The notes beneath the pieces were generated by a model that saw only the letters and a list, made by a program, of their open reading frames with translations, made no database searches and was not told the DNA's origin. The translations under genes were made by a program, and so were the position numbers. From Fratercula arctica (lineage: Eukaryota > Chordata > Aves > Charadriiformes > Alcidae), in NCBI GenBank assembly GCA_947846985.1, contig CANTUZ010000002.1, positions 58,670,563 to 58,734,562 of the forward strand: a stretch of DNA of 64,000 bases. The letters are read 5' to 3'. This document shows, piece by piece, positions 25,593-36,384 of the stretch (within the stretch, counting starts at the first letter, position 1; each line of letters starts with the position of its first letter).

Positions 25593-26613
25593 TGTGGTGG
25601 GTTGACCCTGTCTGGACATGAGGTGCCCAACAAAGCTGCTCTATCACTCCCCTCTTCAGCTGGACAGGGGAGAGAAAATACAATGAAGGGTTTATGGCCT
25701 GAGATAAGGACAGGGAGGTCACTCAGCAAGTACCATCACAGGCAAAACAGACTTGACTTGGGGAAAATTATTTTAATTCATGACCAATCAAATCAGGGTA
25801 GCGTAATGAGAAATAAAACCAAGTCATAAAAGCACCTTCTCCCCACCCCTCCCTTCTTCCCAGACTTAACTTCACTCCTGATTTTCTCTACCTGTTCCCC
25901 CTGAGCGGCACAGGGGGATGGGGAAAGGGGACTGCGGTCAGTTCATCACGTTGTCTCTGCCACTCCTTCCTCCTCAGGTAGAGGACTCTGCTCACTCTTC
26001 CCCTGCTCCAGCGTAGGGTCCCTACCACGGGAGACAGTCCTTCATGAACTTCTCCAGCATGGGTCCTTCCCACAGGCTGCAGTCCCTCAGGAACAGACTG
26101 CTCTAGCGTGAGTCTGGGTCACAACAGACTGCTCTAGCATCAGCACTGGGTCACAAGTCCTGCCAGAAAACCTGCTCCAGCATGGGCTTCCCACAGGGTC
26201 CCAGCCTCTTTTGGGCATCCACCTGCTCCAGCATGGGGTCCTCAATGGGCTGCAGGTGGATATCTCCTCCATCATTAACCTCCATGTGCTGCAGGGGGAC
26301 AGCTGCCTCACCATGGTCTTCACCATGGGCTGCAGGGAGATCTCTGCTCTGGCGCCTGGAGCACCACCTTGGTGTCTGCGGAGTTGTTGCTCTCACATAT
26401 TCTCATTCCTGGACTCTGGCTGCTGCTGTGCAGGTTTTTTTTCCTCCTTCTTAAATATGTTATCACAGAGGTGCTACCACCATCACTGATCATCTCGGCC
26501 TTGGCCAGCAGTGGGTCCATCTTGGGACACAGGGGAAGCTCCTAGCAGCTTCTCACAGAAGCCAACCCTGTAGCCCCCCTGCTACCAAAATCTTGTCACG
26601 CAAACCCAATACA
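25593..26613 (-). mobile_element. Solo LTR of an endogenous retrovirus, 1,021 bp
   Basis: The element begins TGTGGTGGGTTGACCC and ends CCCAATACA, so it has TG...CA termini. It is flanked by perfect ACAAC duplications, the signature of integrase-mediated insertion; five bases are typical of ERVL-type (class III) elements. No gag, pol or env remnant or second LTR is present, so the provirus was reduced by LTR-LTR recombination. I recognise the sequence as an LTR common in neoavian genomes, but the family name is not certain. Orientation is inferred: on the minus strand an ATTAAA signal (25772-25777) lies about 180 bp before the 3' end and a TATTTAAG box (near 26448-26455) about 160 bp from the 5' end, a sensible U3-R-U5 layout. 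The plus-strand AATAAA (25812-25817) would leave an implausibly long U5. Minus orientation is sense to TPK1. Open frames at 25602-25829 and 25888-26520 are chance frames. Confidence 0.93.
26005..26237. repeat. Six degenerate GCTCCAGCRTGGG units inside the LTR
   Basis: Copies begin at 26005, 26051, 26100, 26131, 26174 and 26225, with spacing of about 31-51 bp. The third and fourth carry CTCTAGC instead of CTCCAGC. The array probably arose by internal duplication within the LTR. Confidence 0.85.
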
Positions 26614-26618
26614 ACAAC
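26614..26618. repeat. Target-site duplication, right copy (ACAAC)
   Basis: Exact repeat of the 5 bp at 25588-25592, directly after the terminal CA of the LTR. Confidence 0.9.
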
Positions 26619-29600
26619 CCATGAGATGTAACATGAATAGATATTTACGTATATAGTTTGATTTTAGAAGTATGAATCCAAATACTTCCAAAAACGTGAG
26701 CAGTAATCTGTGCTACACCTAAGCAAACTAAGGATGGACTAAAACTTTTCCAAGACTTTTGGAGATTTTTATCTGTAATGGTTATTAAACCTGGTTATCA
26801 GAGGGAATTTGTTAAGTATCTCTGAAAAATCAGGCTCCTTAATACAGGGCTTAATTTTGGGGTGTAAGCATTTCCATGTTGGTAGCATGGAAAGTGTGTA
26901 GTTGGGGAAAAACACCTAATACCTTCTGCAATTTAAAATGGTACTGTAATATTATTTTCAGATCAGCCAAAACTCCTTTAACCTCCTTTTGCACATGAAA
27001 AATAACCTATCAGACATTGAGAAGCAATTATCAGTTCCTGTGTAATGAATCCCTTATGCTTGTATTTATTGTATTTTAGCTTTAAAACAAAACAAATCTG
27101 AAATTAGTAAGTATTTCACCACACTTTGTTGTTTGTTCTACAAAATACCCACCAGGCAGTCAAAGAAGAGCTACATCAATATATCTTCTGATAGTTTTCA
27201 ATTTTTTTTTGCCTAGGTTATGAAATAATTAAAGATGATGGAGGAAAAGAATTTGCTCATAATGCTTTGAATCATATAATGATGTTATCAGCTTGAGACT
27301 ATTAGCTACTCATTAATATAATGCTGAAGTATTTTTTCCTACATGTCAGTCCTCATATACATGAATTTTGCATACATACATACAATATATGCATGTATTT
27401 CACAAAATAAACCATAAGCACTGTTAACAGCATCGTTTAGTCGCTTTCAACTGATGCTGACAATGAAAACGAGGTTTTTTTGCCTCCTTTGTACTCTCCA
27501 TTAAGATACATTCTTAAACACTTGCTCAGCAGCTATTTTTTCTCCTGCTTCCTGCCTCTTTGATACTGAGGTGTTTTCAATCAGACCCTTGAATTATGAT
27601 TCTGCAAGTGGTTTTGCCAGTGGAATATTCTGAACCTGACTCAGTATCATGTTTATTCCAGCAGTGCTGAAAGGTTTCTGTCCAACACGTAGCTCAAGTT
27701 GTGGCAATGCTGAATTCAGCCCCGATGTCTGAGAAGCTTTGAAATCTCACAAGATGAGAAACAGCATGAGCTTGCCTGATCTTGGTATTCAGGTCTTTTG
27801 TTCACTCCTGACTGAACGAACAGGCACATGGGTGAGGACTTTGATTGGGAAAGAGAAATTTCAGGCCAAAACCCTACAGCGAGATGCGGTCTCCTGAAAG
27901 GTTAACATGTTCTTCAGAATGGTAAAGATAGATTGCTGCTTGCGAGTAGCACTGTGATCCACTTAGCTGAGGCATACAAAAAAAAAAAAATCTGCTCCTT
28001 CTGCTTTCTGATGCCTTTCATCACTCTTTATGTAGTAAAGTAAATAGCTGATCCTGGCCCGGCACCTGGCCAGTCATTGCCCTGTTCATAAATCAGAATA
28101 AAGCAAACATCACTTTCTCCTCACTGTAATCAGGACACAAGTTCCCAGCTGATGTTGTTTTCAGCTGTCAGGTTTCCATATTTATCTTGTCTTTTGGAAA
28201 TCAATCCTATGCAATGTGAACATGGAGAGGTGGAAAAGAAGAAGAGAGAAATTCGCACAGTATCACTCCACAAGTTTACTTATCTGGTAAATCCATAAGG
28301 CATCTCTGACACTCATGTAACGAGCATGTTATAAATAAAAAGAGAGAAAGAAATCATCCCTGCAAAGTAAAATCAACAACAAATCTAACCCTTTCACCCT
28401 ACTAAATGCTAGAAAAATGCATGGAAAAAGAGATCCCCCTCTCTTAAATAATTTAAGGCAATATATTTATGCCAGTATAACACACTGGGTATGCTTCCAG
28501 TATTCAAGGGAAAAAAGCTTTTCCTTAAAACTCACGCTATACTGTAAAAGAAACAACAAAAAAAGTCATTTATAGTGGAACAAAGGCTTTCTCACATGGA
28601 GTCAGACCTGTATAAATAGACTGTGTTTACAGACCTGTATAAATAAAGCCATTATATTAGGCCAGTATTAACTGACTTGCAACTTCTGCTGTAATTAACA
28701 GATAATTGAAAGAGCAATCTATTTTCAAAGATGGTTTGCATCGGTCATGACAGGCTATTTAGTTCCAAACGCTGAGACTCACGGTTCAGCTTCCTTTCAA
28801 GTGGCTTAAGGAAGATTTGGAGGTAAGTAAAGTGAGGGCCACAGGACTTCAGCCAGTGTCAACAGCAAAAGACGAATATATATATTTTAAAACTTTGATG
28901 ACATTTTTAATACTGCTTTAGCTCTGTCTTATATGCGTTACCTGCTATCACCCCACAAACTAGCACAATGCAAATGCGTTTGAGTCGTGAAACTTATTCT
29001 AATAGTCCCAAGAGTAAGTGTTCATAAAATTTTCTTTAGACATCTAATTTGATGTCTAAATAAGAATAACTCCAGAATTGCACAGAATAACCCTGCCATT
29101 GCCTTCCACCACAGAGGTGCCTGACTTTGAGACTCTAAATTGTACCTAAACTAGAAGCATAAAGTGATTCAAAATAGGTGGTGGAGATGCCCCTAAAAGA
29201 GGTTTCTGGAGGACACTTCTAAGCCACTTCTGATTCCCTGCTCATGATCTTCTTGAAGATTGTGGATCATGAGCCTATGGAAGTGGAAGGCCCAACAGCA
29301 GCAATGCCAAGAGGTGTAAATAATTCCACCTTGAAATCAAAGTAATTCTCTTCTTATCCTGGATGTACTGAGTACTAGCAGGCCTTTTAAACAGACCTGA
29401 AACCTGATTCCCCAGAAGGAGAGGCCAGGAGGGAAGAGGGGGATATTTTCTCCTCTATTGCAGCTCAGTCTTCTCAGGTTCAAGAGAATTCAGTTTGGTG
29501 TCATCCAAATGGGCAAATTTCTAGGGGAAGCAGACTACTAAAAAGCTTTTGGTAAGAAATGCCAGCCGATACTCATTCTTGCCACCTCATCTGCAGATGC

Positions 29601-30664
29601 TGTGGAGTGGAAAAATCAAGGGACAGCCAAAACACAAGTGAAGTTTAAATAAGACTGGTGTGAATCATGACTGTAATAACCAGTTCACCTGGGGCATGTC
29701 TCCTATGTGTAGACAGGAGCTCAATCAAAGCAGTCTGGTATAAACGGTGTGATTTTATAGGGAATTACTTAAGCTAACTCAGCCTGGTCTGTGAACTGTT
29801 GATCAAAACTTGAAAAAAATCAATACAAAATGAAAATTCAACTGGTCAGGCTTTGAGTGGTGGCAGACACTGACATTCAGATCTGAGGTCCACAGCCAGA
29901 CATCTCCTTTCAGGTACAGGCATGTCTCCAAGTCAGACAGCTCATTTCACCTGTTGGGCACAGCAGGTCTTTACATTGACTGTCCCTTACTTCCTTTGGA
30001 CACGAAAATTCACCAGGTTAGCTTAGCCCAGCTACCGAAACTGTTAAAGCTACCCTGGCCTGAAGCAAATCAGGAAGTGTACAAGTGCCCTGCTCTGACA
30101 GCAGACTAAGGGAGTAGCAAGTTTGGTAGGGGAGGATGAGGTAGTAGCGACACACATCTCTCCCATCAGGCTGCATCAGGACCACACAGGGGCCACGGCC
30201 TCAGGGGATGATGCAAGGATTTACACTGAGGACCTGCCATACTAATCCATTACGATGGGACAGCCTCAAGACTCCTCCTTCCTTATTTGTATTTGGTGCC
30301 TTTGTAAAACAAACCAGGCTTAATTCCCATACACACACTCCAGATAATTTCAGTGCTTAAAGCATGTACGTAGTCTTTAGTGAAAATGTTTTCTTTTTCC
30401 ACAAAGCACAGAAGTACATAAGAAGCTCCAACTCAAATCAGCAGGCTGCTCCATATGCGTACGATAGATAAGTGCGTAATAGACAGGCCCTGAGTTACAT
30501 GTGTGGATCTCTTCACTAATTTTAGTAGGTATGGTACTAATCAAGTACAGACGATTTTAGGCAATAAAGCTCAAAAGATAAAAAAAGTCCTTGTTGACAA
30601 AACGCATATTGCATATTTCCTACAATAAAGGGGTCTTTCAAGACTCTTCAGGTTCACATTAGAC
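26619..30664. other. Intronic stretch, no gene
   Basis: Unique AT-rich intron. It contains a 13-base A run near 27968-27980, a 16-bp direct repeat (28603-28645) and AT-rich microsatellite-like patches near 27360-27400. No coding or RNA gene was recognised. Confidence 0.65.
28603..28645 (+). repeat. 16-bp direct repeat, 27-bp period
   Basis: CAGACCTGTATAAATA occurs at 28603-28618 and again, identical, at 28630-28645. It looks like a small local duplication. Confidence 0.9.
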
Positions 30665-30815
30665 TATCATAGAATGTGTTGGGTTGGAAGGGACCTTTAA
30701 AGGTCATCTAGTCCAGCCCCCTTGCAGTAAGCAGGGACATCTTTAACTAGATCAGGTTGCTCAGAGCCTCATCCAGCCTGGCCTTTGAATGTCTCCAGGG
30801 ATGGGGCCTCTATCC
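30665..30815 (-). mobile_element. CR1 LINE 3' end, short inverted fragment
   Basis: About 150 bp reading on the plus strand ATCATAGAATG...GGTTGGAAGGGACCTTTAAA, then CATCTAGTCCAGCCCCC, then AGCCTGGCC and GTCTCCAGGGATGGGGCCTC. This is the reverse complement of the CR1 3' end, so the element is on the minus strand, in sense orientation to TPK1. It is heavily 5'-truncated. Confidence 0.95.
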
Positions 30816-31831
30816 TAGCTCTTACTCTTGCCATCTGCTTTTCTCTCCTACCCTCACCTATAGCTCACTGAGCATTGACTCTGCTTGGGTCAACAGGCTC
30901 CATTTTTAGCCACCTTCTCACTTGCTGGGCAGGACTGACCTACATCTTGGTGAGAACTGTAAATAAAGTAAATAAAAACTGAACAGCTTTCCTTTGCTTG
31001 TAAAAGCTTACATAGGATGCTACAACCAATATTATATTAAAACCTGAAATAAATAAGCGTAAACTGTTCCTAGCATAGTAAATATGACATTACTCTCTGT
31101 GTAACCCAAAGATTGAGAAGAGAAGAAAAAAAACCACCCAAACATATAAAACGTGATAGAACAAAATGATCACTACGCCTCGGTAAAAATGAAGTCTCTT
31201 TCACTAAGAGCCTAAAACAATATTTGTACCCTTTCTCCTGGGTGATCAACAGGCAGTAATTATTTGTTCATTAGCTGCTCAGATCACCGTAAGTTGGTGA
31301 CGGGTTCAGAAATGGCTGGGGAGCAGACAAAGAAATGCATCTCCCAAGAAATCAATTCGGCTGCTTCAGGAAAACATGATTAATGTTTTCTTGGGATGCT
31401 GCCTGCACTGGAAGGGCAGCTACGTCTTTAGACATTATTAATACAGAGTGCACTCCTGCTATAAAACTCTCCCAAGTAAAGCAACCTATGACAGAATTAC
31501 CGACCTGTCAAACCTCACCAATTTGCCTTCTAATTCCAAGACCATCCAAACCATGTGAGTGCTTACCAAAGCTGCTGTTTCTCACTACTCCTGCCTTGCA
31601 AGGCCATGTGCCTGCTAGTAGGCATGGGGATGGGGACAGGGCTTTTCTTCCTTCTGCACATGTACATAAACATGTGGAAATTTGGAGAACAATGTAAGGA
31701 ACCAGAGTCAATTAGGTGGTGAAAATACTCTTACATTAAACACTTAAACTGCTTCAGAAGTAAGAAATATGGATCACTGCTTTTTCATACAAATTTACTG
31801 CTTTGGAAATGAGTTGTTGAATAGTTTTCTC

Positions 31832-31848
31832 TTTTTTTTTTTTTTTTT
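31832..31848 (+). repeat. Poly(T) tract, 17 bases
   Basis: Uninterrupted T17 without an identifiable retroelement body beside it. Confidence 0.9.
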
Positions 31849-33246
31849 GGACATTACTACGGGTCTCATCTCGTTGAAAGTCTACCTGATGGCATGACAA
31901 CATCATATTTTTATATTTTCTTAGCTGCTAAGACATACATGTACACTATATCTAGAGATGTTTACACATGAACGTGCATTTGTATGTATGCAAATATCCA
32001 CTTATATAATGTAAATGAACCTAGAACATAGCCTTGTGCAAGTGCTTTTTGTTGTTAAAGTAGGCACACCCCCCCCCAAAATACAGACCTCATAGCTTTT
32101 AACTTTTTTCTCATAAAAAGGCATTGCAGATGCATATGGAAAAGTTTCTTATAACCACAAAATAAGACCATTTATTCTCATGATGTCAATTGAGCAATAA
32201 AGCACAAGTAACCATAAAGTATTCGGCAACTTTTCTGCAGTTTGCTGTACTTCTTTATCCAAGATATTTTTATGTATGTGCAAATGAGCACATATATTAT
32301 CCAACTTGTCATTAGCTTATCTAAAACTTGACATAGAGTATAAATTGTTAATGATGTGCAAATAATATTGCAAGTACTGAGAACTGTCAAAAGTATATAG
32401 CAGGGCGAAAAGTCAGCATAAAAAGGCAAATGGGGAAATTTTCAGCAGCATCTTCTCTCCTGCTATAAAAAATGTAGTTCACTTTAATACCAGTCAAGAA
32501 TCTTTACATGGCACTGAACAGGTGAAAGAGTAGAAAAATCCTTCTTTTGCAACAGTACTGACAGGGAAATAACTACGATTCCTTGAATGAATCCTGAAAT
32601 AGTCATCCCTAGTCTCTCCTTCATGACAGAAATCTTCAGATTCCCATGTCTTTGAACCCTACTGTAGGGAGTTGATCTCTAAGCAGGACATTGCACTCTA
32701 GTGCCATCCTTGATCTCACACTGCATTTGCAGTTGCACACATCGGGTTCATGTAAACAAACGTTGTTTGGTGGGGTTTTTTTGTTTTTGTTTTTTTTCAG
32801 TTAACTGCATGAGGACTGTTAAATATTTACATGCCAAGGACTGAAAAACAGCTGTTACAGGCCTAGAGTGTGACAGGGATTACACCTCTAATGAGAGAGT
32901 AAGAAAATGGTACTCTGTAATGCAAAGGTATATCCCAGGGAAGAAAGAGGAAGGGTGGGAGGGTTAATATCCAGCTTCTTTCTTGTAACCCGTTCAGATG
33001 TCACAGCTTCTGAGATAAACAGGAAGATGTTGGTTTCCACTCTGTGTAATGATGTATAAGCAGGAGAGTATTGTTCTTTCCATCTAAAGAAGGGAAGGGG
33101 CATCAAATGTCTCCCCACATCAGCCGCACATGGGTATACAAGTCAGCACATCTCTACTCTTGAGATGTTGCAGTTTAGACACTATCTCTTGCTCAAAAGT
33201 GCATAAAATCAATGTCAAGCTCATCCTGGCTTCTAGCAGTTACAAC

Positions 33247-33305
33247 GTAAATCAGAAGGTACCCTACTGAGGCTAATGGAGTCATTTATGATTTATACCA
33301 GTTTA
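33247..33305. mobile_element. Ancient fold-back (MITE-like) relic
   Basis: The left part GTAAATCAGAAGGTAC and right part GTCATTTATGATTTATAC are imperfect reverse complements around CTACTGAGGCTAATGG. The sequence matches, in diverged form, the amniote repeat words TTGAAGTCAATGGAGTTA and TGATTTACACCAGTGTAA. Recognition is from memory; the element is inactive. Confidence 0.5.
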
Positions 33306-35018
33306 AAGCAAAGCAAAGCAAAATACAGTAACCTCTGTAGCTCACCACTTATATACCCCTTGTAAATGTGTCCGAGACCAAAAGTTTATCCAACCTCCTT
33401 GTCTGAGGAAATATTTACTTTGTAAATGGCATGTTTCAAAGTCACATTTCACATCCAGCACATGTTTGTTTATACTGAAGTACATTGTATTAGCAACTTT
33501 TGGGACACCAGTCTCCTTCTACATGCAGCTTTGATTCTCCAGCTAGCAAAGCTGCCCTACTTCCTTGAGACTTCTGGGCTTTGCATCAAATTTATATCTC
33601 AGCGCTTTCTGTCTGAGGTTTAACATGCTCTAGAAGCTCACGCAGAACATCAGCTACTTTTCAACCGAGAAAGACATATATTTTTCACATGAATGGTTTT
33701 TATTCAGTTTGCAGGAACGCTGGCTTGTGAAGTGCATTGACAATTCAGTGTTATTATGTGCTGTCTCCTAAACTATGAGCCATCATTGTTACTACTGAAA
33801 AAATTGTTCATTAATACTTTTTGAAAAAATCTCTTCTACTTGCAACGTGGTCTCATAGACTGCTCTGGTACCCATCGGAGAAACATGAAAGTGAGAACAC
33901 ACAAAACAGGGGTGAACAGCCAAACTAGGTGGCCTCAGGCCATGATAATATGTGGAAAATGAAAATCGCAACAGAAAAAGAGACTTTCAAGTGCCAAAGT
34001 TTGATATCCTGCATGGTAAATGAATTCAAAACCAAATTTCTGCATTAACGGAAAACAAGTCAACAAGAAGTTTATCCAAAATTCTGTATTTGGAAAACCT
34101 GCTGATTCAGCAAGTTAAGATCTGTCAAATGATTGCTACATGTAAAATTAGCAATTAACCTCTGGATTCTAAACTTCCTTTTTGCGTTTGCTGCCATTCA
34201 CATGCAGAAACACACAATGCTTTGTTTCTACTGCCTCCATGGGAGTGGACATGTTCAAGAAATTGCATTTAGTCAAGAGACAGATTTAGGGCACAACATT
34301 TAATTTTTACTTAAAACTAGAAACTTGGATCGTGAAATCTTAAGGACGTAGATTTGTCAAACAAACATTTAAGAAAGGGGAATTTCCAAGGTATCACATT
34401 CAGAAATAGAGAGGCTTGTTTAATATTCAGGATATGACGCCTTACATCAGCTCCTACATTTTGAACAATAAAGTTGCTAGAGAGACTGAGTTTCAGGGAA
34501 GGGTAACAAGTTACTTTCTTTACTTTAACTTTGAGGACCATTCCTCACCTCCCTACGGAGGTGGAGCAGGGCACCAAACGATGTTCATTATTTTCCAGTG
34601 AAGATGAAAACGCTAACAGTCAGATTACCGAGTTAATTGTTAATTCCCTGTTCTAGTGCTTATTCTCATTATGCCCTGGATTAAAACAAACAAAACAAAA
34701 GAACCTACCAAACATAGATGAAAAATTACAACAGAGAACAACAACAGACACTAAAGAAGAGAATGGGGTTAAAAGAAGTTGGGAAAAAACAAGGACCACT
34801 CCCCTCCACACTTTTCATATAAATTATATAATTATTTTTTCAACATTTATCACAGGTTTCAGGGTGTACAACTCTTCTGAATTTAGAAATGGATTTCACA
34901 AATATTGACAGCTTTACTAGCTATTCAAAAGAACAAACCACAGCGCTGATTTCGGAACAGAGGGGAGTCCAAGCAGGGCTGCTATTAAGCTTGGACAATT
35001 AATTGGCCTGCGGTTCTT

Positions 35019-35045
35019 AAAAAAAAAAAAAAATTAAAAAAAAAA
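35019..35045 (+). repeat. A-rich tract (A15-TT-A10)
   Basis: Two A runs separated by TT. No attached retroelement was identified. Confidence 0.9.
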
Positions 35046-36352
35046 TCAGAGAAATAAAGTCCACATTATCTTGTTGGGTATTTTTTTGCTTTTGCAAAAG
35101 TGACCTTTAAAGTTTATTATAAAGGCTCTTGATTAAATGTTCTGATTTACAGCCAGTAAAAACACAGAAAAGCAAGTGCTGTGTCTTTGCTAGCATGAAA
35201 ATACCACAACTGTACTCATTTTTCAGTTTTCTGAGTTGCACCAATTATTAATAAAACACCTTAGAAAAAAAGTCAATTGCATTAAGAAAACATTAAGGAA
35301 GTGTTTGTCAGCACAGTAATAGTCATCTTTAGAGATCATTAGAGGAGCGAGATGGCAACCATTCCCCACACAGCCAATTTCAAATTCTGCAGGGGACATG
35401 AGTATGAAGCATTTTGACCTTGTATGTTAGAGAAGAAAAATCCCTAAGTATGGACTTAAAAACGGGCACATTTGCACCCACAATGAAAATCATCTGAAAA
35501 TATACAGAAATAAGAATGATGGCAATTCATAAGGTACTTTTATTCTGAAAAATATTTCACTCAGGAGAGGAAATGGGGGTGAGATTCATCCGAGTAAATG
35601 CAAGCACCTACAATGCCCTAAGGCTGTAGCTGTACAGGGGGTGTGACTCATCTTAAGGTAAACATCTGAAGTAAATCAAATAAATGATACCCTCAAAATG
35701 TCCACTCATCTACTGAGCATAAAAGGAGCAACTGTGAATAGCTAGTTGCAGACTTCTAACATTTGGCAAGATGAATCACAGCATGGGTATCTACATTTTC
35801 CTAACAGCACTGCTGTGGACAGGCAATTTATCCCTTAATCCCTTGTCCTTTCTCCCCTTGTAAATGTTACAATTTCCTATGTATTTTCCCAGTTATAATT
35901 CAAGAGAAATGCAATAACTCTTATAAGTCTGAAGTACCTACATCAAAACTGTCTGTAACGGATTATATGTGCATGTACAGATCCTTGGATCCTTTGCTGT
36001 GAAGGCAAGGATGCAATGGTATTCCACCTGCTTATATGCACATCATGAAAATGTCTAAAATATTGTCAAAAGCAGCATACTTTGAGTAACATAAAATACA
36101 GCTGCTGATTTACATCCAGCCAAAGAGCTACTGATGGTTTATGAGCTGTATATCAAGGGACTCTTAATAAAAAGAGTGACCTCAGTTCCCAGCGAGCCCT
36201 TTGGTTTCTCCTGCACTAGGAATTACAGGCTTCTCCAGTGGAACTGTCATTTCCATTTGTTCACTCCATCATCCACCTAGAACAAGTCCACAAGAAGTGA
36301 TGTGGGATCACTGCTAGGCAAAGGAAGATGTAAATCAACCCCCCAACTCTGG

Positions 36353-36384
36353 TGTTGCACTGGGAGCTCATTTGAAGTGCAACA
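36353..36384. repeat. 9-bp inverted repeat with 14-nt loop
   Basis: TGTTGCACT (36353-36361) pairs exactly with AGTGCAACA (36376-36384). Confidence 0.9.

Noticed and set aside
25812..25817. AATAAA on the plus strand as the LTR polyadenylation signal
   Set aside because: It lies only about 220 bp from the left end, which would leave an implausibly long U5; the minus-strand ATTAAA gives a better layout, though this is not proven.
26087..26520. Cluster of overlapping open frames on both strands
   Set aside because: All fall in the repetitive, GC-rich part of the solo LTR, which is non-coding.
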